Part shown: piece by piece, positions 53,154 through 64,000 of the stretch
Numbering within the stretch: position 1 is the stretch's first letter
Layout of the letters: every line of letters begins with the position of its first letter
Assembly (NCBI GenBank): GCA_944472135.2
Contig: OX235270.1
Span: forward strand, 145,963,632-146,027,631
Direction of reading: 5' to 3'
DNA: 64,000 nt
Source: Trichobilharzia regenti
Lineage: Eukaryota > Platyhelminthes > Trematoda > Strigeidida > Schistosomatidae
Notes under the pieces: generated by a model
Told to the model about the DNA's origin: nothing
The model's database searches: none
The model's input: the letters and a program-made list of their open reading frames with translations, nothing else
Made by a program: the position numbers and the translations under genes

Positions 53154-54880
53154 CAAACTAAATGACATTCAACTAGAGAATGATGAAACAATGGTTAGTT
53201 TTCATATAACTAGTCTTTATACTAATATACCAATCAATACACCCGCCTTAGAAGCAGTTAAGAGAGAACTAAATGCAGATCCTGAGCTCACTCACTCATA
53301 GGACGAAGCTGCCCATTGAGGAAATTATTTTAGGAATTCAGTTATGCCTCACATCCACCATATTTAAATTCTTAGGTAATAAAATATATAGACGAACAGA
53401 AGGTGTAGCAATGGGATGGATCACCAATATCCCTTATCGTAACAGACATATTAATGGACAGCTGGGAAAATAGTGCTCTTAATACATTTACTCCTACTCC
53501 ATAGATATGGTGAAGATATGTGGATGACACTTTCACACACAGTGTTAAAAACAGAACATATCTCTAGCTTCTTGACACACATAAACTCACTAATAGAGGG
53601 AATAAAATTCACATTTGAATCAGTAGATGAAGGAGGAGAATTAGCTGTGATGTTAGATTGTAAAATAAGACGAATAGAAGAAGGTAAACTACACACTAGT
53701 GTGTACAGAAAACCAACTCATTCTAATAGATACTTAGACTTTAATTCATCTCATCCGTTAACAGTTAAGGCAGCCTTAGTTAAGTGTTTAGCAAACCGAG
53801 CAGTAGCACAAGAAAGGACCTAAATGATGAAATAAAACAGATAGAAGAGGCGTTGGTGTTAAATAACCAACTATCCTTTAAAATTCATTAGGAAGATCAG
53901 AAAAGGCCAGAAGTCAAATAAAAATTATGGTGAAACTAGTAATGATAACATAAATAAGAGAGAATATAAGGCATCTACTTTTATACCATATAAAGAGGGA
54001 GGAGACATCTGAGACGCTACGTAGGATTCTTAATAAAGCAGGAATTAGGATGGCATTCAAACCTACAAACCCACTCAGAGACAAGCTCTGTAGGTGAAAG
54101 GACCCCACTTAGACAAAATAATATAATTTACAAAATACCCTGTAGTGACTGTCAGTTAAGTTAACTACATAGGTCGGTCAAACCAGTAGATCAGGAGTAG
54201 TCAGATTGTCGGAACATAAGAATCTAGCTAAGTTAAGAATGGTTGACCCCAAGAAGATGAGTAATTTAGAAGAACGCACTCAGCGATTACACTGCATGCC
54301 TAAGCACACAACCACACAATAGCATGGTGGTGAGATTCTAAAAAGTAATCTATGTAGGTGAAGAGAGAGATTGATTACTGAATCCTGGTTCATTGAGTCT
54401 ACACCCAACACAACCCATGCACAATGAAAATGAATCAACGCTAATACCAGAAATATGGGAGATATTATTACCACTAGTTAGTGAAATCAGAGGAGGATAA
54501 TAAATAATCTCAAATTTCTATTTCAATTCACGTACATCACAACATTCTAACAAGTTACTTATTATGACTATAAAGCACTCGTCTTATTTCCCATATGATT
54601 GTATTTGATGAATAACACTCACATCAATAATTCTGAATGTACATCATCCTATATTGAGTTTCATTCAAATATCTAATCATCACTTCCACTCATGTATATT
54701 AATGAAGGGAAAAAGTTGTGTGAGTAGTGTCTTGATGTGATTATGAGTGGCAATAGTTTGTGCTTGGAATGTGGTCATTAGTTAATATTACTGTGTAACA
54801 CCACTGTGAGACAGTTTATCAAAATAAAATCTTATCTATAATAGAGTTATCCTCTACCACAGTGCTCAAGTTTTAAACTT
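53154..54880 (+). mobile_element. Penelope-like element A-prime, plus copy
   Basis: Parallels 36230-37720. RT: HITSLYTNIPINTPALEAVK (53205, the SLYTNIP block, better kept here), GVAMG (53405), RYVDDTF in a shifted frame (53515), then LDCKIRRIEEGKLHTSVYRK and PTHSNRYLDF (53655). A decayed GIY-YIG (VNYIGRSNQ near 54160) follows. The 3' end has the CACAGTGCTCAAGTTTTAAACTT terminus at 54862-54884. Many stops. Confidence 0.85.
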
Positions 54881-54884
54881 ACAT

Positions 54885-55261
54885 GCCTAACTAGTTGTTT
54901 TTGTATTCGGATATCATGAGGCTAAAAACTCCAAATCCAGTCTTATTTTAAAAACTCCGCTCACAATTTAACCACTGTCTACCCTTACAGTTAACGTGAT
55001 TTTTCACATTTCACAAAAAAGAAAACAATACGCCGAATGGCAGAATTTTACAACCCTTAGTCTCAAATTCATTGAAGTCAGTGTAATTAGTAGACAGAAT
55101 CATAAAGTCTTCTTTCCTCATTTCCACTTAAACAGTGAGAAATTAAAAATTAGTAGTTATCAGAGCTACTTGCTGTGCGCAGCAAAACTTCAATAATTTA
55201 TTGATCACTGGTTTGAATAGTTCAGGTAAGTAAAATAAGTACCTCTTTCCCTATTTTTCAA

Positions 55262-55319
<58 letters not shown>

Positions 55320-55870
55320 TCCATGAGGATATTTCAAATCTGGTGTTTAAAATCATCAACCCTATACGCATGTATAATCGATGTGAATACTCACCTTTTA
55401 ATACATTATGCCTGTTTTTTGCCGTTTTACTTTTCACAACTATAAAAAACTGGGATACACATTTATATTGTATTATGATAACTTTAATTTTAACTTTTAG
55501 AATAAAGATAAGTGAACAGTATAAAATGCAGACATTCCATTTAACAGTTTAGAGATATGTATCTTAATACATTTACATATATATATATATACTGTAATAG
55601 AAATATACGTGATGAAATTTTTCCCAGTGAAAATATGTTTTTTCCCATGTTTGATTTACATTATAGGCTGTTCATTCATCCAAAGTTGTATCTTTAAGGA
55701 TTTTTGCTTCTCTTGATAAGTTATAGTAGAGATGATTGAACAATGAAAAGATCAAAATACTAGTTGATATGACATGATCCTTACCTTGAGAAATAGACAA
55801 CACGATTGAGTTGTAGTCAACAACAGATTTGCTTTTGTGAAAGTTGAAGTGATACACAAAGTATTTTGAA
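54885..55870. other. AT-rich stretch with long TA microsatellite
   Basis: TA repeat at 55262-55316 and a shorter one at 55575-55591. No supported gene. Confidence 0.5.
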
Positions 55871-55877
55871 TGATATT

Positions 55878-57215
55878 ATTATTAGTATTTCCTTTAATTC
55901 CTAGAGGAATATAGGGATTCAGCCCCTCGTCTCCAGTGCGTTCGGTTCTCTGCTAGAGTTTTCACCTGGCTGCAAGACTGCCACCCACATGCTTTCATCT
56001 CCTCTTGATATTAATTCCCCATCCACCTCACCCTACCCTCGCAGTGACGGCCAACTCACCGCCCGCTTCCCTTTCGGATGCTATTCGAGTGATGGCCTAG
56101 CGTGTGATGTCAGTCACTTGATGGTCTGTTTTCTCAGAGTATGGCCAATCCACCTCCATTTCTTTCTGCTTTCTTGTTGCACAGTCGGTTTCTGCTAGGT
56201 TGGTTCTCTCATTGCCAGAGATCCCACCCTGTTCCTGATCTTTTCTGGCCGACCACCTGATATTGAGTGGTATTTAGCGAAGACAGCTGTTGATGAAGTT
56301 GTGTAGTTTGTTCGAAGTGGTCTTCGTGACGTGCTGGCCAAGTCTCTGATCCGCATGTTAAGTAGCACTGACTTCGTACTGGACCCATCATCGCTTTGAT
56401 ATTCTCGTCATCTCTGTCCGCCTGTAGTTGAAACGATGCTTCCCAGGTAGGTAGGTAGGTAGGTGAGGAAGGTTGCTTCCTACGGATTTCTCCTTTTTAT
56501 CCTGATTGTCGTCTGTTGTCGTTACTAGTGTTACTTTTGGCCAGGAATCTTCATCACCACAACTGTTTTCTCTATGTTTACCGAAATTCCCTCTTATCTT
56601 TGGTGCTTCTTCTACTAACTTGTTGCTTTTCACTTGAATATCTTTCAGTTTGTGGGAAATCAGATATATATCGTCGGCGAAATCCAGATCCTCTAAGTTC
56701 TTTTTTTGTGGGTCGATTTTATGCCTGTTTACTCATTGCCTGCTGTCTGTCGCATTATCCAATCTACTGCAATCAGGAAAATTATTGGAGATAGTTGGCA
56801 GCCAGCCAGCTTGTTTTACTCCTGTCTTCACTTCGAAAGACTCCGTAAGTTTCCCGTTGTGGATTACTTGGCATGCAGCATTATCGTACAACTGTTGGAT
56901 GAGATGTATTTTTGTCGGCGGCGCATTTAGGTAGTGGCGAAGTAGTCTCCAAATCACCTCTCGATCGACGCGGCGCTGTCGAAGACCTTTGCAAAGTCGA
57001 TGAAGTTAAGATAGAGAGGTGACTGACATTTCAAGCTCTGTTCAGTGATGATCCGTAGTGTAGCGATTTGACCGATGCATGAATTGTTCCTTCTGAATCC
57101 AGCCTGTTCCGGTCGGAGGTTTGCATCCAGGTCGGCGTGTTTGATTCTCTCCAGGATAATGCGGCTTAGTATTTTGCTTGGGATGGACGGGAGCATAATG
57201 ATGAGTACATTAAAT
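55878..57215 (-). mobile_element. RTE-2-type LINE, 3' portion (minus)
   Basis: Minus strand frames: MLPSIPSKILSRIILERIKH with LRPEQAGFRRNNSCIGQIA (57230-57060, RT), NFIDFAKVFD, VIWRLLRHYLNAPP and NGKLTESFEVKTGVKQ (56940-56810), then FADDIYLISHKLKD near 56670, C-terminal peptides and a tail near 55890. Only a 16-bp GGTA run (56447-56463) at the site expanded in the 40-kb copy. Frameshifted. Confidence 0.83.
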
Positions 57216-57590
57216 GGCAAAGGAATTGAATAGATTTGATTGATTAGCATAGAAGTCTTTTGATGGTAATAGCCCCACCGGATCAAAGTAAGTATGGTTT
57301 TCTTTGTACATTGATTATTTTGAAAGCCTCACCAATTTCCACTACATGTCTCAGGGCAATTAGATAACTGAGAATTTCACTTGAGAACACCTTGCTGACT
57401 TTCTTTCATACAGGGACTTTTAGAGATATGCTCAGAAAATCAAGTAGACTCTCTCCTCTCATTTCTTCCTGTGTACTTACTGCGAATGAATTGGTGGATG
57501 CAGTTTTGAAGACTTGACATGAACGCGATACCTATCCGCTTTTGACTGAGTTAACGAGCACACCATATTATAAATTTTTTTATTTTTGAT
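57216..57590. other. Short unassigned stretch
   Basis: Some resemblance between 57335-57425 and the reverse complement region near 58605-58640 (CACTTGAGAACACCTTGCTG), but no family recognised. Confidence 0.35.
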
Positions 57591-57591
57591 T

Positions 57592-57766
57592 ACAGCTTGA
57601 TTCCACACTGTATTTTTGGTACAAGTATGGAATTTTCAGCATGAATGTCGGTAGCCCAAAGTTTTCAGGTCGACCATAGATATCAGGTGTGCGTCGGCAG
57701 CGGATCGAACCTCGGACCATGTGCATGGTCGGCGAGAGTCCTAACCACTGTGCCACCGACGCACAT
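57592..57766 (-). mobile_element. tRNA-derived SINE T1, minus copy
   Basis: Minus strand GTGCGTCGGTGGCACAGTGG and GAGGTTCGATCCGC, then CCGACGCACACCTGATATCT and the T1 body to TGTGGAATCAAGCTGTAATC with an A-rich end. Confidence 0.84.
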
Positions 57767-57829
57767 GGAATTAGTCTAGCGGGGGGGGGGGTGGAAGTTG
57801 TTTTCAATGCACCGTTGATCCGTATTTTC

Positions 57830-58690
57830 GGATATTTCTTCCCTTTATGTACGCTAGACAGATAAAAACTGGTTTCTTTCCAACTGTTTTTGGTTTCTGT
57901 CTAGGTTCTTTTTTCTCACTGCCCTATTTTGATACGAACTTCTGGGGTATCCATTCCCGATAAGGTTTCTTTTGATAACTGCGAGATTCTCCTCAATCTT
58001 CTCTTCCGAATATAAACCCCTGTGTTAAAAAGAGTTTCCACTAGGCTGAGTTTGTGGTCCGTTGGGTAAAAGCTGTGATAATTTAAGTATTGGTCTCATA
58101 GATTAATTTTTCGGTTATACCATCATTTTTTTCATTCTTTTTATTTTGAGATGTAGGAAGTGGAACTGATTGTCACTTCCATGAACCATTGTAAGTGAAA
58201 TATAGGTATTAGCCGCAGTGAGTTTTTCAAAAATCATGGATCCGTGGTTCAGTATCCTGCAAACCACAAACTTGTCGTCATCACAACTACAGTAATAGGT
58301 TATTCTTTTTATTTCCGGCTTCATTCGAGTCCGTTTAAGATGGGCCATGAATATACCCGCAACAACAGGACCTAAATGTGAACCTACAGTCACCCTGTCA
58401 CTTTGCCGGTACAGCTGGTTGTTGAGTCGGAAATGAACATAGAGGAGGAGTATTTTTAGTAGTTCCTTTTCATGAAGAGGAAACAGTTTAAATTGCTGGC
58501 ATTTGATTTTCACGGTTTCTTATGGTCTAATTCGCGTGAAAATTAGAAAGAATCTTTGGCACTATGGACTGCCAGCCAAATTTTTAGAATATCCCTAAAA
58601 TTCACTTTATGAAAGGCAGTAAAGTGTTCTCAAGTGCAATTGTCAAACACCTAATAATCAGTACAAAACGCAGTTCTCTTGGGATTAAAG
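57830..58690 (-). mobile_element. Penelope-like element, RT fragment (minus)
   Basis: The minus frame 58513-58115 encodes FRLNNQLYRQSDRVTVGSHL then GPVVAGIFMAHLKRT, the PLE RT block before the active site, then YYCSCDDDKFVV (CDDD where YVDD is expected) and FHFLHLKIKR. Downstream, broken frames give LAVIKRNLIGNGYPRSSYQ, the PLE connector. GIY-YIG is not seen. Confidence 0.75.
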
Positions 58691-58699
58691 GTACATCAG

Positions 58700-59810
58700 A
58701 CTTATAAGTGTTAACAAACATCTAAACTTCGTCAGTATAAGCTTCCTACTGGATGTTGCCTACCAGCCTACCGACATGACAGGACTGCACACAGAGGGCA
58801 TTTTCACTATCTAGTTACGATATAATGTTTAATCTTTCTATAAGTATTTTTCAAAAGAATGGTTACTGAACAAAGAGTACTTTTTTCGATAACTTCACCA
58901 TCAGGCTCTACAGTTATATATACATTATAGTGAATGAATGAATGGATTAGTGTTATGAACAGCATTATTTTCGTTGTTTAAACAACATCGAATCAATAAT
59001 ATCAATCGATTACAGTTCAATAGCATCAACATAATAATACATACTGAATTTCAGAAAAATTGGTGAAAGATAAAAATGCAAATTCATGAATTCATAGTCT
59101 CCACTGAAGGCCAGCGAGAGCAGTAGTAGTGTCTAGCTGGACTTGCTTCTTTTTCTGAGCACAAAGCACTGGTTGGTTCACGCGGATCGTGACAGCCTCT
59201 GATGTTGAGGGAGCATGCGATATCTCGATGATTTTGGCAATTTATTTGTTACCCAGTGGATGATGATAGAGAAGGATTCTTCAATGCTAGCTGGCTTTGT
59301 GGCCGGCTGGTTTGGACCAGGTGGTCTAATATCCAACTGTTGATGGTTCTGACTACATCTTTACTTAGCCATAGGTTCTTAGCTAAAGGTTCTTTTTTAA
59401 TCTGGCCTTCACACTTCGCTGTGTCAAAGTGTATTGACTGCTGTGTTCTGATAACCGATTCCTACTGTCTGGAAACACTTTATATATCCAGACAACAATA
59501 ATTACTGAGTCTTGGTTACTATCTTTGTGATTACAAATATATGTTATGGGAACTACAGTGTCATATGTTACGACTCAGGATACACAGTCTCTGTAACGAA
59601 ATTTTGAAGCAATTCGAGGAGATAAAAGACTTGGTAACGGATCTTCGTGAAGGGGAAAACATATATACATTCTGTAGATTAATCTGTCCTTTCAAACACC
59701 TGTTTAATCAATGCCAAGTACTTAGAAGCACAAGTCGAAATCAGAATAACAAATCACGACAATTATACTCTCCAAAATTTCCACCAGGTGACAGAATTTT
59801 ATCAGAAGCT
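58700..59810. other. Unassigned stretch
   Basis: 58895-58950 resembles 42895-42965. 59100-59470 is less AT-rich and may be an old repeat; frame 59256-59501 is not convincing. Confidence 0.4.
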
Positions 59811-59814
59811 GCCT

Positions 59815-59985
59815 TCGTTGCGTAATGAAGATCAGATGGCCAGGCAGAAAGAATTAACAACAACATGGAGCTCTAGGAATGATGCAACCAAGCACCTGCT
59901 GCTCAACAGATATGCTGAAGGAAACAGAGAAGATCTTCCAGTTATATCGCGTGCCATGGCACTGTTCAAGTAGGATCCGAATGGG
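59815..59985 (+). mobile_element. RTE-2-type LINE, small C-terminal fragment
   Basis: AAGATCAGATGGCCAGGCAG and AAGAATTAACAACAACATGG match the RTE-2 C-terminal block (KIRWPGRKN) at 23960-24000, followed by CTCAACAGATATGCTGAAGG. Confidence 0.6.
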
Positions 59986-59989
59986 TAAA

Positions 59990-61050
59990 GACGACTCTAT
60001 GTTAGTTTGTTTATTCGATATATCACAGTGAGTGAAACAGTATTATTTATTGGATGACAATGTTTCGAACAAAATTTATTCTTCATAATCATTTCATCAG
60101 TTAGAATCACATGACTTCGAAACTTGAGCTTTATAGTTTTCTTTGTTCTCCCTTATTTGTCGTCGTAGGCGTGGTAGTAGAATTTTTCAGATATATGGGA
60201 CAAGTGTTGAATCATTCCTATTACATGTGTTCTCTCTCAGTTGATTCAATAAACAAAGCTTCTATTATCAATCTCTCCCTCTACCATGTTACATTAGATT
60301 TTGAAACTGTCACCTTATTCTACCCATCCTACTGTATGGTTGTGTGTAACTGCATGTGGTGAGTGGTATAGCCGAACTATTCTCTCGATTTCTTATCTTA
60401 TTCGGGTCAACCAATTTAGATTTTCCTGCTAGGTTTTCATGCTCCGTTAGTCTGACTGCCCGTGTTCTACTAGTTTGACCTATGTATTTGACCTAAGAAT
60501 CATTCCAGCAGGGTATTAGATAAACTAAATTGTTTTGTTCTAAAGGCTCCATTGGCAGGATCCTTTAGCCAACAAAGCTTGTTTCCGATTGAGTTTGTGG
60601 TTGGTTTGAATTCCAGCCACTTTCATTCCTGCTAGGATTGTTAAGAATTTTGTGTAAGGTTTCTGAGGTTCCTTCTTTGTATGGAAGTACTACTGATGAT
60701 TTCGACTCCTTATTGTTGGTGCTGTCTTGCTCTCATTTGACTTGCATATCGTCATTAATATTATTACTATTATTATCACCATCACTAGTATCATTATTTA
60801 TTTTATTTTAACATTTCCCTACATACTTTCTGATTAATTTATCTGGGTAATTATTAAGTTTCAAGGCTTTTCTTATATGCCTCACTTCGTGTCTTAGATT
60901 TTCCTTGGTACTACTTAGTTTTTGTGCTCTATTACTTAAAAATTTCACCAGTCCTATTTTGACTGACTCAGTGTGGGATGATCGGAAGTCCAAATATCTG
61001 TTTAAATGTGGGAAAAGACGACCTAGGCGTTTGTCCGTGAATGACATGAA
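59990..61050 (-). mobile_element. Penelope-like element A, 3' half (minus)
   Basis: Minus strand: RT end HLNRYLDFRSSHTESVKIGL, KLSSTKENLRHEVRHIRKAL and KLNNYPDKLIRKYVGKC (61047-60808), a shortened AAT linker, the EGTSETLHKILNNPSRNESG region, GIY-YIG decayed (KYIGQTSRTRAVRLTEHENL, about 60490-60430), and the terminal TGTTTCACTCACTGTGATAT. Similar extent to each arm of the palindrome but diverged. Confidence 0.8.
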
Positions 61051-61129
61051 AGAGACTATATGAGGTTAGGAAAACGAAAGTATTTCTGTAACAGTAGAGT
61101 CAGCTGAAACAGACTATTGAGAGCTGAAT

Positions 61130-61192
61130 GAAGTGGATATGTGCTGTTGAAGTCATATTTTCCATTCGGAACCAAAATAATAGTAATAATAA
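61130..61192 (+). mobile_element. RTE-2 tail fragment
   Basis: TGCTGTTGAAGTCATATTTT and CCATTCGGAACC followed by AATAGTAATAATAATAG: a severely 5'-truncated insertion consisting of little more than the 3' tail. Confidence 0.6.
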
Positions 61193-61540
61193 TAGTCAAT
61201 GAGCACAGCACCAATATATTAACAAATATATTTTTTAATGTTAGATGCTTAAAGAAGTCCATAGGGATAAATGTCTTTGGAAATTCTCTAAATACCCCTC
61301 TCCAATTCAATAAAATCTGTCATCAAGATGGTAGAATATTGGCTTTCTTGTATCTTACACACTACTGCCAGAATTTATGAATACAGTTATATACTAAGGA
61401 GGAGTATGCAGGTAATAAGTAGAGTCCTCCTCCTAAAACGGAGTTGCATGTTTCTTCTACTTATTTTCCCTTCCAGATTAATGTACCACACTCCTGTCTG
61501 AATATTACTTACTCTGTAGGTTAAGACATACACGAGAAAG
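61193..61540. other. Spacer, nothing recognised
   Basis: AT-rich with no gene. Confidence 0.4.
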
Positions 61541-61544
61541 ACAC

Positions 61545-62450
61545 TGATGATACTCCTGATTGTGGTGGACTGGATTATGCGTCAGGTCGTTGGGGGGGGG
61601 TGGGGGAGGAGTCAGAAATACGCTGGCCGACCGATAAGAAGACTCTAGAAGAGCTGGATTTCATATATGGATGATATATTTCCAACGTCACACAAACTCG
61701 AAGACTTACAGGCGCAAAACAAACCAAACTGGCTGGCTGAAAAAGATAACCAACGAACCGCAAAAACAGCAACAACAACAACAACCAGCACCAATCATCG
61801 TTAGCGGGAGAGAGTTAACAGAGGTTACCTCCTTCACTTATCCTGCTAGGAAGTATCGTTTCATCTACAGGAATTTAGAACGGATGAAGATTTCGAAGCA
61901 GACAAGATACGCCTTCATCAACCTGAAACCAGTTTGGAAATCTTCCGTTATCACTCAGCATAAGCAACAAGATTCGCATTTTTCCAATACCAATGTGAGT
62001 TCGGTCAGTGCTTCTATACGGGTCAGAAACTTGGCCAGCGTGTCCCGAAAAGGATTTCCAACAGCCTGTTGCAGACTTTCATCAACAGCTGTCCCCTTCG
62101 CTGGCTCCATACTGAAGATCAAACGGCCAGAAAGAATAAGCAACAAGAAGCTATGGGAACAAACTAACAGGCAAATATGTAGGAGAAAGTGGGTGAAGAT
62201 GGATGGATTGGACATTCATAGAAGAGGCCGCCGAATGACATCGCACGTAATGCAGGCCATCGCTCGATTGGAATCCCGTTGGGAAGCGACGACTGGGCAG
62301 TTGGTGGGGGAAATCGTGTGAAGAGGAGATAAGAGAGTTTGGTCAACCATGGATCCAGCTGAAGAGGACTGCAGAAAACGGAACAAAGTGGAGATGTGTT
62401 GTTGAAGCCAGCCCAATGTTCCAGTTGGAATTAAAAGGAATAATCTAGGT
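61545..62450 (+). mobile_element. RTE-2-type LINE, 3' portion (plus)
   Basis: Starts in the GATACTCCTGATTGTGGTGG block shared with 3.1-4.85 and 21.0-24.35 kb. The frame 61671-62321 encodes C-terminal peptides (ELTEVTSFTYPARKYRFI, FINLKPVWKSSVITQHKQQ, LKIKRPERISNKKLWEQTN). Ends GTTGAAGCCAGCCCAATGTT, CCAGTTGGAATTAAAAGGAA near 62440. The YADD region is altered (LDFIYG). G-run at 61591-61608. Confidence 0.8.
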
Positions 62451-62454
62451 TAAG

Positions 62455-63774
62455 ATGGTTGCATACATTCTGCAATAATCAACCCTGATGTATTACTACC
62501 TCCTGACAGAGGAAACCGTTCGACATACATACATACATAGATACATATATCTCTTTTCCTATAATTGTCTAAAATAAATTGACCACTAATGAATAATAGA
62601 TTAACTAAGCCACAAGTGATTAATAATATACTCATATATCTACATATATGTGCTGTTTACATTAAAACTGATGTGAAATAAAGATACCGATGCTGAGCAT
62701 ATGTAGAACAGTATATCTGTCTGAGGAGAAACACACTCCATACTTTGCTCACCTATCCCATCCAACTTTGATTCAGGGATAAAGTGATAAATATATGTAT
62801 TATTATGATTATTACTACAAATATATTATAATTATAATTTATTTACTTCTCTGTTATTCTCTTTTAAATGACAAATAAATAATGTTGTGATTTAAGGCAT
62901 AATAAACAAAAAACAAATGACGTTTTGAAATTATGCCTGCCTTTTTTTGTATTTTCCTCTACTTGGGCTTTCTCTCTCTCTCTCTCTCTCTCGCCTACTA
63001 TAAAATAATACTCGCCTATCTACTCTATCCTAGTTTGTACATATACTCCACTAATAATAAAAATAATAATAATAATAATGAGTAGATGGAGTATTCTGCT
63101 CAAATCGATCATAAATTTAAGCTTTATTAAAAATGTATAAAGTCGTATATAAGTTTGTTTTGTTTTTTCACCTATGCACTCAGAACCAAAGTGAATATAA
63201 ACCTGTCTGACAAAATACTCATAATGAGGGTATAATACTCACAGAGTAGGACAGAAGGAGTGAGGGGGCGAGGGTAAAACAAACAAAAAAGGGGGGTGAG
63301 CGAGGGAAGACAACAAAAGGAACTAACTAACTAACTAACAAAAATTCAGATTTATTAAAAGAACTCAATGATCATAAGGTGAGCATTATACATATATATA
63401 TATCATTACTTATGTATGCATTATACATTGTCTATACAAAATACCTTATTTAAGTAGGTAAATGTACAACAGTTTTTTTGTTTTGTTTTTTTGTGAAGTT
63501 GGATTGTGATATAAAAAATAAATAAATAAATAAATAAAGCATCAAAAGCTTTACTTGATATTCGTAAATATGACACTGATAAGTGGAAAACAGAATTATT
63601 TTGTCGACTAATTAACCGCTTTGTATATATGTATATATGGAGGTGCATTTCGTCTTGCGGTCAAATATGACAACTGGCATCACCAGCATCACCATCACCA
63701 TGCATATATGCATTGATGACAAATCAAAATACCTTTACTATTTACTATACTATACTAGTGATAGAGATTCCAGG

Positions 63775-63812
<38 letters not shown>

Positions 63813-64000
63813 ATGTAGTGAGTACACTCACTTATTATTAATCTATCTATGCAGAACTTTCTCATCTCTATTATCTTCAAGTATCCCCTTGTATCTATCT
63901 ACGTATCTATCTGTCTATCCTCTCAGTCTATCATTCAGCTATACATTCATCTTTGATATTAAAAATACGAAATTAACTGGACAATGACAGTGATGACATT
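62455..64000. other. AT-rich region with microsatellites, no gene
   Basis: CATA near 62525, CT at 62968-62992, AAT at 63057-63080, AACT near 63325, AAAT at 63518-63535, TA at 63778-63807, CTAT near 63840-63930. No repeat family or gene recognised. Confidence 0.55.

Noticed and set aside
60049..60110. Possible hammerhead at the PLE-A 3' end (CTGATGA and TCGAAACATTGTC on the minus strand)
   Set aside because: CTGATGA is present only in this copy; others read CTGATATGA. The first base after the core cannot pair with the base before GAAA, and the sequence after GTC does not pair with the sequence before CTGATGA in any copy. The conserved GAAAC...GTCATCC block is probably something else.
61591..61608. 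Sequencing gap filled with G
   Set aside because: Interrupted G-run (one T) in an otherwise continuous RTE-2 copy; probably real low-complexity sequence.

Overview
The window is eukaryotic, AT-rich repeat DNA, most likely from a schistosomatid blood fluke. The evidence is a dense mix of RTE-clade LINEs resembling SR2 and SR3/Perere-3, Penelope-like elements (PLEs) with GIY-YIG endonucleases, and Smα-like SINEs that carry hammerhead ribozymes. Assignment to Schistosomatidae rests on recognising these families, not on a host gene. I see no bacterial genes, rRNA genes, functional tRNA genes or CRISPR arrays.

Layout. 1-3060 holds an RTE LINE (RTE-1, minus strand) whose endonuclease-RT frame stays open from 2474 off the left edge. 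3070-4853 is a 5'-truncated minus copy of a second RTE family (RTE-2). 8303-14888 carries the only host gene I can support, on the plus strand: two or three exons of a small single-pass membrane protein (transmembrane segment, Cys-rich juxtamembrane, Pro/Tyr-rich tail). Its introns are packed with RTE fragments and SINEs. 16.3-20.2 kb is a SINE, PLE and RTE patchwork. 21.0-24.35 kb is a near full-length, frameshifted RTE-2 with an intact 423-aa endonuclease frame. 24.5-31.3 kb and 35.5-39.4 kb are mostly PLE copies of several families. 40.63-42.29 kb is a 1.66-kb tetranucleotide array that grew inside an RTE-2 copy. 43.0-45.3 kb is a palindromic PLE with 1109-nt arms and a 13-nt target duplication. 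45.8-62.4 kb alternates RTE-2 and PLE copies. The right end (62.5-64 kb) is AT-rich with short tandem repeats and no recognisable gene.

How the parts relate. The RTE LINEs supply endonuclease and reverse transcriptase. One SINE family has a tRNA-like head and a body that looks like RTE-2 5' UTR joined to RTE-2 3' tail, so it probably used RTE-2 machinery. Two other SINE families embed hammerhead ribozymes. The PLEs form a striking set: at six loci two copies lie head to head, with 3' ends outward and truncated 5' sides meeting in the middle. At two loci the whole inverted unit is bracketed by one target duplication, which argues that the inverted dimer inserts as a unit.

Limits: everything was read by eye. 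Element boundaries are usually good to about 10-30 nt. Family names are by resemblance. Nested and decayed copies have certainly been missed.
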